32,778 bases of DNA from a bacterium (GTDB lineage: Bacteria > Vulcanimicrobiota > Xenobia > Xenobiales > JADMJV01). Of this stretch, positions 1 through 7,860 are shown in pieces (positions within the stretch are counted from its first letter, which is position 1; each line of letters opens with the position of its first letter). A program made the translations under genes and the position numbers. The stretch covers positions 1 through 32,778 of the forward strand of contig JASBRJ010000078.1 of NCBI GenBank assembly GCA_030149525.1. The letters run 5' to 3'. The notes below the pieces were generated by a model. The model worked only from the letters and a program-made list of their open reading frames with translations. It had not been told where the DNA came from and did not search any database.

Positions 1-613
1 GAACGACAATTTCGTCCGGTTCTCGCTGGGACAAATAGGTGAGGAGAGGCGCCGCCAGATAAAGGGCGTTCTCCCCTTGCCAGGGTCTTGCCGCATGGGC
101 TCGTTTCCCCTGAAAGACAACGTCCAGGTGGAACGAGCCCACGCAACCAACCTGAATTTCTCCGTTGGTAGGCTCTAATACGATGGTGGGCGCCTTGGGC
201 AGTTCGATGCTCTCAAGCAGCGGCTTGAGCCCGTTCTCCACAATGGGCCCTTCCTCGCGATCGTAGAAGATGTAGCCCACCGGTGCATCGGGAAAGTTCT
301 CCAGAACTTCCAACATGACCGCAAGGCCTGCCTTCATGTCGCTGGTACCACAGCCGTAGACCCGTCCATTCTCACGTTTGCGCGTTTGAGCCGAAGAGGG
401 AGGCACGGTGTCTAAGTGTCCGGCCATGAGAAAAGCGGGCTGCTTGTCTTTGGGCACAGCTACCAGACCGTCTCGCCAGCGATGGATCTTAAACTGATCC
501 CACCTGGCCAGTCGGTTCTGAAGATTGTCGGCTAGAGCCTTCTCTTCCCGGGTGACGCTGGGTTGGTCAACGAACCATTCCAGCTTCTCTACCAACCTCT
601 CCAGATTAGACAC
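1..613 (-). CDS. dapE: Succinyl-diaminopimelate desuccinylase (M20 peptidase family), partial
   Basis: The gene runs off the left edge; about 204 N-terminal residues are present. It is a zinc-dependent M20-family amidohydrolase that removes succinate from N-succinyl-LL-diaminopimelate in the lysine and peptidoglycan precursor route. Visible motifs are GHLDTVP (His66 and Asp68, metal ligand and its partner), GCGTSDMKAG with bridging Asp92, and the EEGP pair (Glu120-121, catalytic base and ligand). The LEPT segment followed by VGCVGSF and RAHAARPW begins the dimerisation domain. The start is a GTG inside the end of dapD, giving an 8-base overlap, with GGGAG about ten bases upstream within dapD. 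Translational coupling to dapD is therefore likely. The motif wording resembles the actinobacterial DapE subgroup more than the E. coli type. ArgE-like activity is the main alternative, made unlikely by the dapD neighbour. Confidence 0.9.
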   Translation of the reverse strand, partial: MSNLERLVEKLEWFVDQPSVTREEKALADNLQNRLARWDQFKIHRWRDGLVAVPKDKQPAFLMAGHLDTVPPSSAQTRKRENGRVYGCGTSDMKAGLAVMLEVLENFPDAPVGYIFYDREEGPIVENGLKPLLESIELPKAPTIVLEPTNGEIQVGCVGSFHLDVVFQGKRAHAARPWQGENALYLAAPLLTYLSQREPDEIVV

Positions 614-1421
614 TGAGAGCAAACTCCCGAAGCACGGAGTTGAGTGAGGTTTTTCGGTCGGTGGACTCTTTGCGATACCCGATCAAGAGGGCGCAGGGAG
701 TTCCGAAGGTTCCGGCAGGGAACTCCTTGGGCATGGTGCCGGGAATGACCACGGCTCGGGGAGGCACTTTGCCCTTGCTGATTTTTGGTTCAGAGCCTGT
801 GACATCGACGATGGGTGTGCTGGCGGTGAGAACCACATTGGCTCCCAAAACGGCTTCGGTCCCAACCTGACAGCCCTCAACCACGATGCAACGGGAGCCC
901 ACGAAAGCGCCGTCTTCAATGATCACGGGATTGGCGGAAGGGGGCTCGAGAACGCCACCGATTCCAACACCGCCGGAAAGGTGAACCCCCTCGCCGATCT
1001 GGGCACAGGAGCCCACGGTGGCCCAGGTGTCTACCATACTGTTGGCACCCACGTAGGCTCCGATGTTGACGTAGCCGGGCATAAGAACACATCCGGGCTC
1101 AAGGAAGGAGCCGAATCTGGCCGTTCCGGGCGGAACGACGCGAACTTTCTGGGCCTCGAGATTCTTTTTCAGGGGCACCTTGTCGAAAAATTCGAACGGT
1201 CCCACTTCGATGGTTTCCATCTTCGCCGTGCGGAAAAAGAGTAGGATCGCTTCTTTGATCCAGGCGTTGGTTTTCCACTCGCCGCCGACTTTCTCAGCCA
1301 CTCGAATTTCGCCCCGGTCCAGTTGCTCCAGGGTGGTTTGAATCGCTTCTTTTACATCCGCCTGCTCAAGGTCGGCCTGGCCTTGAAAGGCCTGTCTGAT
1401 AAGCTCTTGTTGATTTGCCAT
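606..1421 (-). CDS. dapD: 2,3,4,5-tetrahydropyridine-2,6-dicarboxylate N-succinyltransferase
   Basis: The 271-residue protein matches the usual length of the proteobacterial-type enzyme (about 274). It transfers succinyl from succinyl-CoA to tetrahydrodipicolinate in the cytoplasm, the step two before DapE. The N-terminal helical part (about 1-95) is followed by a left-handed beta-helix made of hexapeptide repeats (about 100-215). Conserved strings such as DTWATVGSCAQIG, HLSGGVGIGGVLEP and the IIEDGAFVGSRC turn are clear family signatures. The start is an ATG at 1421. It overlaps dapE by 8 bases, so the two form an operon ordered dapD-dapE on the minus strand. Nothing appears broken. Identification is firm. 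Confidence 0.96.
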   Translation of the reverse strand: MANQQELIRQAFQGQADLEQADVKEAIQTTLEQLDRGEIRVAEKVGGEWKTNAWIKEAILLFFRTAKMETIEVGPFEFFDKVPLKKNLEAQKVRVVPPGTARFGSFLEPGCVLMPGYVNIGAYVGANSMVDTWATVGSCAQIGEGVHLSGGVGIGGVLEPPSANPVIIEDGAFVGSRCIVVEGCQVGTEAVLGANVVLTASTPIVDVTGSEPKISKGKVPPRAVVIPGTMPKEFPAGTFGTPCALLIGYRKESTDRKTSLNSVLREFALSV

Positions 1422-1494
1422 GTGCGGGCCGTTCTGGACCCTTATTGCAGGCCCTCTAAGGGGAGTCGGAATTATTCCAAAGGTTCTGATGACC

Positions 1495-1516
1495 CACAGG
1501 AGAACTTGCTCCTGTG
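1495..1516 (+). promoter_or_regulatory. Perfect 8-bp hairpin covering the RBS and GTG start of the transporter gene
   Basis: CACAGGAG (1495-1502) and CTCCTGTG (1509-1516) are exact reverse complements separated by the 6-base loop AACTTG. The left arm contains the Shine-Dalgarno core AGGAG and the right arm ends in the GTG start codon of the 1514 gene. If it folds in the mRNA it would hide both. Pairing is seen directly; a regulatory role (thermosensor, protein or RNA binding) is inference. Confidence 0.6.
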
Positions 1517-2857
1517 ATCTCTATCTTCAAGCCACCGCCCGACGCCCCACCTCTTGAGGGATCCCGTGAGGAGATCCGCGAGACTTATCAGTCCTGGCGC
1601 ACGCGCCAACTGGTCATCACCTTCTGGGCTTACGCCGTCTATTATTTTGTGAGAAAGAACTTCTCGGTGGCCATGCCGTTGCTGGAGCGGGATCTCCATA
1701 TCACCAAGACGGACCTGGGTATTTTTCTAACCGCCCACAGCATTCTCTACGGGATTTCCAAGTTCGCCAACGGTTATTTTGCCGACCGTTCCAACGCGAG
1801 AACCTTCCTGGCCTTTGGATTGATGGCCTCGGCGCTTCTCAACTTCGGCTTTGGATTCGTCAATACGGTGACCTTGATGGGTGTGATGTGGTGTTTGAAC
1901 GGCTGGTTTCAAGGGATGGGGTTTCCCCCTTGCGCGCGCGTTTTGTCTCACTGGTTCGCACCGGCGGAACGGGGCACCAAATGGGGCGTCTGGAACGCCT
2001 CTCACATGGTCGGGGCCGCAGTGATTTTAGCATGGGCCGGTGACCTGGGTAAGAACTACGGCTACAAGGCGATTTTCTTCGCCCCGGCAGGCGTTGCCCT
2101 GTTGATGGCTTTGGTGATCCTGATTTTCATGCGAGACACTCCTGGGTCGGTGGGCCTCCCCGAGGTGGAGGAGTACTTCGGTACCGAGGAAGAGCAGAAA
2201 GCGGCCTCGGAGCCTCGCAAGGAAACTGAAGAGAAGAACGACCCGGAGTTCTCCGACTTTCTGAAGCGACGAGTTTTCGAAAATCCCTACGTCTGGCTGA
2301 TCTGTCTTGCCAATTTTTGCGTCTATGTTGTGAGATACGGCTTTCTGGATTGGGCGCCCACTTTCTTAAGTCAGGTGAAGAATTATCAGCTAGACCATGC
2401 CACCTGGCTCACCGCGGGCTTTGAGATCGCAGGGCTTGTGGGGTCTCTCTTGGCGGGTATTATTACCGACCGATACTTTCCTAAGAAGCGTGCCCCCATT
2501 TGCGTGGCTTACATGCTGGGGACAGCCGTCTCCATCGTCGTTCTGTGGAAGATGCCGCCGGGTTCCTTCATTTACGACGCCATCGTTCTGTTCGCTGTGG
2601 GATTTATGGTGTATGGCCCCCAGTTTCTGGTGGGGGTCATGACCGCCGACATCGTGACCAAACGAGCCGCAGCAACTGCCATCGGGTTAACCGGTTTGTT
2701 TGGATACGGAAGCTCTCTTCTGTACGGTTACGGCCTCGGTGCTATGGTAGATAGGCACGGCTGGGATGCCGGATTCGGCATGCTGGCGGGGATCGCCGTT
2801 TTTGGGGCTGTCTTTTTCGCCCTGTGTTGGAATGCCGGAGCCTCAGACGAAGAGTAA
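1514..2857 (+). CDS. Organophosphate:phosphate antiporter family (GlpT/UhpT/UhpC-like) MFS protein
   Basis: A 447-residue major facilitator protein with about 12 predicted membrane helices and a charged, Glu-rich cytoplasmic loop around residues 215-250 between the halves. The family fingerprint YYFVRKNFSVAMPLL (about 43-57), KFANGYFADRSNAR (about 86-99) and QGMGFPPCARVLSHWF (about 136-151) closely follows GlpT and UhpT. The Arg of VRK corresponds to the phosphate-binding Arg45 region of GlpT. The likely activity is exchange of glycerol-3-phosphate or a sugar phosphate for inorganic phosphate across the inner membrane; substrate cannot be told from sequence, and a UhpC-like sensor role is possible. 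The GTG start is chosen from AGGAG at 1498-1502 and from the N-terminal alignment. This start lies in a hairpin. It overlaps the next gene by about 26 bases. Confidence 0.9.
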   Translation: MISIFKPPPDAPPLEGSREEIRETYQSWRTRQLVITFWAYAVYYFVRKNFSVAMPLLERDLHITKTDLGIFLTAHSILYGISKFANGYFADRSNARTFLAFGLMASALLNFGFGFVNTVTLMGVMWCLNGWFQGMGFPPCARVLSHWFAPAERGTKWGVWNASHMVGAAVILAWAGDLGKNYGYKAIFFAPAGVALLMALVILIFMRDTPGSVGLPEVEEYFGTEEEQKAASEPRKETEEKNDPEFSDFLKRRVFENPYVWLICLANFCVYVVRYGFLDWAPTFLSQVKNYQLDHATWLTAGFEIAGLVGSLLAGIITDRYFPKKRAPICVAYMLGTAVSIVVLWKMPPGSFIYDAIVLFAVGFMVYGPQFLVGVMTADIVTKRAAATAIGLTGLFGYGSSLLYGYGLGAMVDRHGWDAGFGMLAGIAVFGAVFFALCWNAGASDEE

Positions 2858-3791
2858 AATAAAGTCTTACCTACTGAGAGCAGCCGCCCTCGGATTTATC
2901 GGGCTTTGCTGGTTTCTCGGCTTCTTTAACCGCGGACACCAGGCTGTGGGGCCGATTCTCGAGCCGGTGGCCCAGTTCGACTATCCGAAGATGGAAGAAG
3001 TGAGCGGGCTGGTTTGGGGTGACGGCGTTTTGTGGGCCCACAACGACTCCGGTAACGAGCCTCAACTATTCGCCCTCTCGGTGGACGGCAAGGTGCTGAC
3101 TCCGAAAGGGATCAACGTGGAAGGTGCCACTCTCAAAGACTGGGAGGCGGTGGCCCGGTGGGAGAACGGCCTCTATGTCACCGAGTTGGGTAATAATCTT
3201 AACGCCAGTAAGAGTCTCGGCGTTTACAAGTTAGCCGAACCCACCGACCCCGCTCAAGCAGCCTCGGTCAAGCCTGAGGGCTTCTACCCGATCACCTATC
3301 CCGATCAGACCGGCTTTCCACCCACCGACCGCTGGGAATTCGATTGCGAAGCGGCCTTCTGCTGGAACAACAAGCTCTATGTGTTGACCAAGAATCGACC
3401 GGCCTTCCGGATGTTCGTGCAGAGAGACACCTCTAATCTTTACTCCCTCAACCTGGACACCCTGAAAGAGAAAAATGTCCTCACGAGAGTCGATGAGGTG
3501 GCCCATCTCGGTGGATGGGTCACAGGCGCCGACATCAGTTCCGACGGCAACTGGATTGTGGTTCTTTGTGAATCACCGGTTCAGTCTCTCTGGCTTTTCA
3601 AGCGGCCGGAGGAGGGGGAACGCTTTTTTTCCGACAGCCCGGAGGTTCGTCGTTTCATCTTTCAAAAGGGTGGCCAGTTAGAATCGGTGGCGTTTGCTCC
3701 GGTGAACGGCGAAGAGATGCTTGTAATGATCAATGAAGAGAGAGAAGTTTTTCACATCTCTATGGACCGTTTCCAAAAGGTTGAGCGATGA
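2832..3791 (+). CDS. Exported or membrane-anchored beta-propeller-like protein, function unknown
   Basis: About 320 residues from the ATG at 2832. An upstream in-frame ATG at 2766 would lie deep inside the transporter gene and is less likely. Residues about 13-32 form one hydrophobic segment after a basic start, so the protein is secreted or N-terminally anchored. The rest has repeated beta-strand and turn patterns with the motif LWAHNDSG near residue 70, then DWEAVARWENGLYVTELG. These are typical of a widespread uncharacterised propeller group related to SMP-30/phytase-like folds. No lipobox Cys was identified. The stop overlaps the trmK start as ATGA, so the transporter, this gene and trmK probably share a transcript. 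An enzymatic role (lactonase, esterase or phytase-like) cannot be assigned. Confidence 0.75.
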   Translation: MPEPQTKSKIKSYLLRAAALGFIGLCWFLGFFNRGHQAVGPILEPVAQFDYPKMEEVSGLVWGDGVLWAHNDSGNEPQLFALSVDGKVLTPKGINVEGATLKDWEAVARWENGLYVTELGNNLNASKSLGVYKLAEPTDPAQAASVKPEGFYPITYPDQTGFPPTDRWEFDCEAAFCWNNKLYVLTKNRPAFRMFVQRDTSNLYSLNLDTLKEKNVLTRVDEVAHLGGWVTGADISSDGNWIVVLCESPVQSLWLFKRPEEGERFFSDSPEVRRFIFQKGGQLESVAFAPVNGEEMLVMINEEREVFHISMDRFQKVER

Positions 3792-4426
3792 GTTTGGAAG
3801 AGAGATTACTTCTCACGGCAGGCGAAGTGTCCACAGGTTGTCACGGCGATGTGGGAACCGACCACGCGTTGTTGCCCCTTTATCTTTTGAACCACAGGTT
3901 GTGTGAGAAGGTCGTCGCTACCGAGAAGAGCGAGTCGGCCTATCGCGTGGCAAAGCAAGCGCTCTGGGGGCGCCGCGATGCGGAGGTTCGGCTGGGCGAC
4001 GGATTAACACCCTTTGAAGAGGGGGAGCTTCAAAGCGTCAGTCTGTGTGGGATGGGTGGCTCTCTGGTGGAGGAAATTCTGCTGGCTGAGCCCGGAAAAG
4101 TCCCGGATATCGTGATCACTCAGGCCAATAGGGATAATTTCAAGATCAGACGGTGGGCTCGTTCCAACGGTTTCCACCTGGTCAAGGAGCAGATGGCGCA
4201 GGGTCATTGGGTGTACGAAATCCTCACCTTCCATCGGGCTGAAGGGGAGGACCCAGCTTACGACGGGATCTCGGAGGAGCTTGCCCTTTTCCACGGACCG
4301 AGGTTATTGAAGGAGAAGCACCCGCTTCTCATTTCTGATCTGGAGCGACGCCTGGGATACCTACCCGAGCATCCTCGCAACGAGGAGTTGAGGAGAGTCA
4401 AAGAGGCTCTCAAGATTCTTCTCTAG
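3788..4426 (+). CDS. trmK: tRNA (adenine(22)-N1)-methyltransferase family protein
   Basis: The 212-residue protein is a Rossmann-fold SAM-dependent methyltransferase. The motif CHGDVGTDHALLPLYL (about 18-33) is the SAM-binding loop of the TrmK family, followed by RLGDGLTPF (about 66-74) and SLCGMGGSLVEEIL (about 84-97), where the GMGG loop is diagnostic. The known family reaction is N1 methylation of A22 in tRNAs with that base, chiefly Ser and Tyr tRNAs in Firmicutes. Length is close to the family norm of about 230. It is coupled to the propeller gene through an ATGA overlap. Its stop also overlaps the stop of the convergent small gene. The family is secure; the substrate in this organism is inferred. 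Confidence 0.85.
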   Translation: MSLEERLLLTAGEVSTGCHGDVGTDHALLPLYLLNHRLCEKVVATEKSESAYRVAKQALWGRRDAEVRLGDGLTPFEEGELQSVSLCGMGGSLVEEILLAEPGKVPDIVITQANRDNFKIRRWARSNGFHLVKEQMAQGHWVYEILTFHRAEGEDPAYDGISEELALFHGPRLLKEKHPLLISDLERRLGYLPEHPRNEELRRVKEALKILL

Positions 4427-4671
4427 GCGCAAGCGTTGAGTGTGTTCTTTACGCTTTCTTCGTACCATCGAGTGGCTTTGCACTGCGCTTTGAATCGAGT
4501 GGGGCCACAGAACGCGGGGACTCTCGTGCCGTCGGAGTTTTCCTTGGAGGCGCCGGGTTCTACCACCCAGGCTTCCCACCAACCGTCTTGCAGTTGCCGA
4601 CAGATGACAACGGCTCCGTCGTCGAGTTGAAATCCGGTTCTCGTCGTTCCTGGCTCCTGTGTTGTCATCAT
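4423..4671 (-). CDS. Small unknown protein (82 residues)
   Basis: I do not recognise the family. The start is set at the ATG at 4671 (MMTTQEPG) because GGAGG at 4681-4685 lies nine bases upstream; a longer in-frame start at 4698 lacks this. The protein has a compact beta-like core with GFQLDDGAVVICRQL and WWEAWVVEPG, then a basic/aromatic C-terminal helix around TRFKAQCKATRWYEESV. There is no signal peptide or membrane segment, and three Cys are not in a CxxC motif. It is tail-to-tail with trmK and the stops overlap by four bases. The good ribosome site and protein-like composition support a real gene. Confidence 0.65.
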   Translation of the reverse strand: MMTTQEPGTTRTGFQLDDGAVVICRQLQDGWWEAWVVEPGASKENSDGTRVPAFCGPTRFKAQCKATRWYEESVKNTLNACA

Positions 4672-4790
4672 ATTGTCAGTCCTCCGCTTATCAAGCATAT
4701 CAACTTAAGAGATGACGCTTGAACTACCCGTAAGGGTCATTTCTCCCCGTCTGTTCCCGGCGAACCAGTCATGATTCTGGTATCCTTCAT

Positions 4791-5237
4791 ATGGGTAAGA
4801 ACTTTTATACGATGAGACAAGTGGGGTCGCAAAGTCGCTTTTTGTTACAATGTCGTCGGGGAGTGGGAATGCTTCTCGAAGTGGTCATTGGCTTGGGGCT
4901 ATTCTCAGTGGCCGTCCTCCTTGTTTTCGGGGTTTTTGCCTCCAGTCGCCAGGCTGCCGCCCAGTCTCGGAGTTACACTCTGGCCACCCATTTGTGTCGT
5001 GAAAATCTAGAACGAGAAGCGGCTAAGAATTATCCTAGTGTGGTCACAGTGGCTCCCATACCTACGCCGGTCACCTTCACCAGCAACGGTCAACCTATCA
5101 CTCAAGAGTTTTCGGTGGAACTCCTGGTCAATGAGGAAGTGGCCAACCAGCGAAAGGAAGTCAGGTCGCGCGTTTTGTGGCAAGAGGGGCAGATTCAAAG
5201 GCAGGTGGAGTTGAGGACTTACGTTGTTCAGTTTTAA
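4791..5237 (+). CDS. Prepilin-like minor pseudopilin (PilV/GspI-like)
   Basis: The 148-residue protein has a short basic leader then one hydrophobic helix, GMLLEVVIGLGLFSVAVLL, typical of type IV pilins and type II secretion minor pseudopilins. After it comes the helix SRSYTLATHLCRENLEREA, as in GspI/PilV proteins, and a short beta domain. The leader is odd: in CRRGVG before MLLE the conserved Glu falls at +4 or +6 depending on which Gly is the cleavage point, not at +5. The start is uncertain; ATG 4791 is used and ATG 4812 is an alternative. It overlaps or abuts the next prepilin gene. It probably caps or primes pilus assembly at the inner membrane. Confidence 0.75.
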   Translation: MGKNFYTMRQVGSQSRFLLQCRRGVGMLLEVVIGLGLFSVAVLLVFGVFASSRQAAAQSRSYTLATHLCRENLEREAAKNYPSVVTVAPIPTPVTFTSNGQPITQEFSVELLVNEEVANQRKEVRSRVLWQEGQIQRQVELRTYVVQF

Positions 5238-5238
5238 G

Positions 5239-5841
5239 ATGACGCCTTCCAGAAAGTCCGGTTTCACTCTTATAGAAATTCTGGTAGCCTGCAGCCTGCT
5301 CAGCTTTCTTCTTGGAGGAGTCTTTCTCTTGGTTCAGGCCGGACTTCGGTTCTTGCGTCAAGGAGAGGTGCAGCAGACGGTGCACCAACAGGCCCAGGTG
5401 GCCTCACGTCGCCTTACAGACGAACTGTCCAACTCCGATTCTGGGAATATCTATTTCGCTGCCGATGAGGTCATGTTTCTCTCTCCGGAACAGCTTCGTA
5501 ATAGTCCAAATTATCGTCTATACACTTTCTCTACCGGACTCTTGGAGTGGCACAAATGGGTCTGTTACTACCGGACAGCCAATCGCGAGTTGCACCGGGC
5601 CGAGATCGGGATAAGTCCTGTCACGGTACCTCCCAATCCGGCCTTCACACTCACGCGCCCCGATTTCGAAGCGGTAGCGGCGCCCCTCAACAGTGTGGTG
5701 GCAAGAAACATATCCAGACTGGAGATCACAAGCGGTGCCGTCCCCCAGACCTTCCAGGTCACTATCTCGGCCCGAGGTGAGGTCAACTCCGATCAGTTTA
5801 CGGAACTCACTCTCACCAGTACGGTGAAGCTAAATAACTAG
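5239..5841 (+). CDS. Prepilin-like minor pseudopilin (PilW/GspJ-like)
   Basis: About 200 residues from the ATG at 5239, which follows the previous stop by one base; an in-frame ATG at 5224 is possible. It has a canonical prepilin peptidase site, SG then FTLIEILVA, with Glu at +5 and a following hydrophobic helix. The N-terminal helix continues through FLRQGEVQQTVHQQAQVASRRLTDEL, a pattern typical of GspJ/PilW. The C-terminal beta domain is divergent. It forms a module with the preceding GspI-like gene and the convergent GspK/PilX-like gene at 5864. Expected location is the periplasm, anchored in the inner membrane before assembly. Confidence 0.82.
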   Translation: MTPSRKSGFTLIEILVACSLLSFLLGGVFLLVQAGLRFLRQGEVQQTVHQQAQVASRRLTDELSNSDSGNIYFAADEVMFLSPEQLRNSPNYRLYTFSTGLLEWHKWVCYYRTANRELHRAEIGISPVTVPPNPAFTLTRPDFEAVAAPLNSVVARNISRLEITSGAVPQTFQVTISARGEVNSDQFTELTLTSTVKLNN

Positions 5842-5863
5842 CCCGCTCCCGAGCCGACGGCTT

Positions 5864-7036
5864 CTAGAAGCGCTGATAACTCTCCACCAAGACGGTAGTC
5901 GCCCCACCGGGAATGGCTGCGCCACTTGTGGAGGGGTCGAAGTGGACATACGAACCTCCTGTGAGGCTCAACTGATCTCCCACCACTGTGCCGTAAATGT
6001 CGGCTCCGCCGTCAAGATTGACGGGAGAGTCCGGCGCGTAAAGAATGTAGTAGGCTGTTCCCCCTGCCTGCACGGTAACATCCCCTGTCTCCACATAGAA
6101 CTTCAAGTCGGAGGGGTTTTTGGAGGGATTGATGACGCTTGAGACCAGAATATTGACATCGCCTTTCACGTAAATCTCGGTCCCACCGGAAATCTCCATC
6201 TGACCTCCTCCGGTGAGAGTCAATTCATTGAAGACATAGACTCCCGGGGCAAGGATGAGTCGAGAGCCGCCGTCGACAGTGACGTTCCCGAAAGTACCCG
6301 GGGTGAGATTTTGAGTGACTCCTCCGCTGAGGCTTGTGGGGGGGGAGAGGCTAGGGTCGGAGGGGAGGACCACCGGGTCCAAGGGTATGGGCGCGGTCAG
6401 ATTACCTTGGGTCCCACTGATGGAGGAGCCTCCTGTCACCTGGATGGCGCCAGGTGCGGCATCCTTGCCTGCGTTAGCGTTTCCGGCTATGGAGCTTCCT
6501 CCGCTCAAAGCGATGGCAGGGGGAGTTATGGCGTTAGTGGCAATGTTTGATGGGTCGGGGAGGACGGCGTCGGTCACCGGGTCCCGCGAGTCGATGTGGG
6601 AGCCCCCGTCAAGCGTGATACTTTGATCGGCGACCACGGCAAAGTCGAGGCTGCCCGCCCCAGGCGTGACCGTCATTCCAACCTGCCGCCGAAGCCCTCT
6701 TTCACTGATCCCGGTGGCGAGAACGTAGGTCTGACCGGTCGGAACTGTAAGGCCGTGAGGTGTGGTGGAGCCGGAGGCGAAAATATCGACCTGAATCTGT
6801 TCGGGCCCGCTTCCAAAATTCTGCAAAGGGAGTCCGGGCCAGGAAGCGCTGTTGGCAAGTTCCACCAGTGCCAGTTTCCCGGCCGCATCAGCGGCGTAGA
6901 GCGCTTTCTCCGACTGCAAATTCTGAAAACTGGTCTTGAGTGTTCCCGTTCCCATGGTGATCACAGCCGCCGTGATGGTAGCTAAAATACCGATCACCAT
7001 CAGGACGGTAACTAGCGCGACGCCTCTTTTTCTCAT
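5864..7036 (-). CDS. PilX/GspK-like protein with Gly-Gly-rich beta-solenoid passenger
   Basis: 390 residues. The N-terminus RGVALVTVLMVIGILATI is the hydrophobic helix of PilX/GspK-type pilus accessory proteins, followed by a polar helix with LYAADAAGKLALVELA. Residues about 150-390 contain at least nine copies of a short motif of the type (L/V)xGG(S/T/G)x(I/L), such as LDGGSHID, LSGGSSIA, VTGGSSIS, VDGGSRLI, LTGGGQME, ISGGTEIY, LDGGADIY and LTGGSYVH. This suggests a beta-solenoid domain of the kind appended to many environmental PilX proteins (DUF7305-like). The final YVHFDPS matches that domain's usual end. It converges with the two prepilin genes and starts with ATG at 7036. Role: surface-exposed pilus tip or adhesion module, inferred. 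Confidence 0.78.
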   Translation of the reverse strand: MRKRGVALVTVLMVIGILATITAAVITMGTGTLKTSFQNLQSEKALYAADAAGKLALVELANSASWPGLPLQNFGSGPEQIQVDIFASGSTTPHGLTVPTGQTYVLATGISERGLRRQVGMTVTPGAGSLDFAVVADQSITLDGGSHIDSRDPVTDAVLPDPSNIATNAITPPAIALSGGSSIAGNANAGKDAAPGAIQVTGGSSISGTQGNLTAPIPLDPVVLPSDPSLSPPTSLSGGVTQNLTPGTFGNVTVDGGSRLILAPGVYVFNELTLTGGGQMEISGGTEIYVKGDVNILVSSVINPSKNPSDLKFYVETGDVTVQAGGTAYYILYAPDSPVNLDGGADIYGTVVGDQLSLTGGSYVHFDPSTSGAAIPGGATTVLVESYQRF

Positions 7037-7107
7037 GTCGCTAATATAGCAAAAAGTCGTTGGTTTAACATGGAAAGAGTCTAAGGCCTTCCAAGGAAAT
7101 CGGCAAG

Positions 7108-7860
7108 TTGAGCGAAGTCCTGTTCATGAAATGGACACGGGTGGGCCAAGGACCCGTTCTCTGTTGGGTACACGGTCTGGGAGAGTCTTCCAGGTGCTTT
7201 CACGGGATGTCGGAGCGGCTATCAGGTTTTGCTCACCACCTCGTGGATCTGCCCGGCTACGGCCGAGCGGACAGGGTGAAAATTCCCTATTCTCTAGTCC
7301 AGGCCGCAGAACAACTGGCCGCTGCCATCCGGGAGTTTGCGCCCTGTGTGATCGTGGGTCATTCCATGGGAGGCGTAGTGGGTCTCTTTCTGGCCGAACA
7401 GGAACCTCAACTCCTGCGCGGGCTCGTTAATGTGGACGGTAACATTTCTCCGGGAGACTGTGGCTACAGTGGCCCCATAAGTCGACAGACCCGGTCTGAA
7501 TTTCTGGACCGCGGCTATCAAGAGCTCCTGATAAGCTTGCAAGAACGAGGGGCCGAAGACCACGCTCACCGGGGCTACTTCACCAGTATGCGGCTGGCTC
7601 AGCCGGAGGTCGTCTACGCACACTCCCAGGAGCTGGTTGAATGGTCGACGCGAGAACATCTAGCTCGAAGGATGGCAGAACTTAGAGTTCCGTCGGTCTA
7701 TATTGCCGGAACGCCGGGTGGTGCCGCCGTGCGTTCCCTCGAGCTTCTTTTCCAGGCCGGGGTCGAGACCCGGTTGATTGGGCCCAGTGGCCACTGGCCG
7801 TTCATCGACCAACCTGAGCAGTTCACCGAGGAAGTTCGGTCCTGGGTCAGCCGTTTATAG
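7108..7860 (+). CDS. Alpha/beta hydrolase
   Basis: About 250 residues of single-domain alpha/beta hydrolase fold. The oxyanion segment WVHGLGESS (about 19-27), nucleophile elbow IVGHSMGG (Ser about 89) and C-terminal GPSGHWPFIDQPE with the catalytic His are all present. The reading begins at a TTG at 7108 with AAGGAA about eleven bases upstream; an ATG at 7126 gives a version six residues shorter and is equally possible. No signal peptide, so cytoplasmic. The substrate is unknown; the NVDGN segment after strand 6 is typical of small esterases, lactonases and MhpC-like enzymes. It is the lone plus-strand gene here and its stop overlaps that of the FAD oxidoreductase. Confidence 0.85.
   Translation: MSEVLFMKWTRVGQGPVLCWVHGLGESSRCFHGMSERLSGFAHHLVDLPGYGRADRVKIPYSLVQAAEQLAAAIREFAPCVIVGHSMGGVVGLFLAEQEPQLLRGLVNVDGNISPGDCGYSGPISRQTRSEFLDRGYQELLISLQERGAEDHAHRGYFTSMRLAQPEVVYAHSQELVEWSTREHLARRMAELRVPSVYIAGTPGGAAVRSLELLFQAGVETRLIGPSGHWPFIDQPEQFTEEVRSWVSRL

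Noticed and set aside
4764-4781. Inverted repeat ACCAG-N8-CTGGT before the first pseudopilin gene
   Set aside because: Only five base pairs; too short to call an operator or terminator without comparison.
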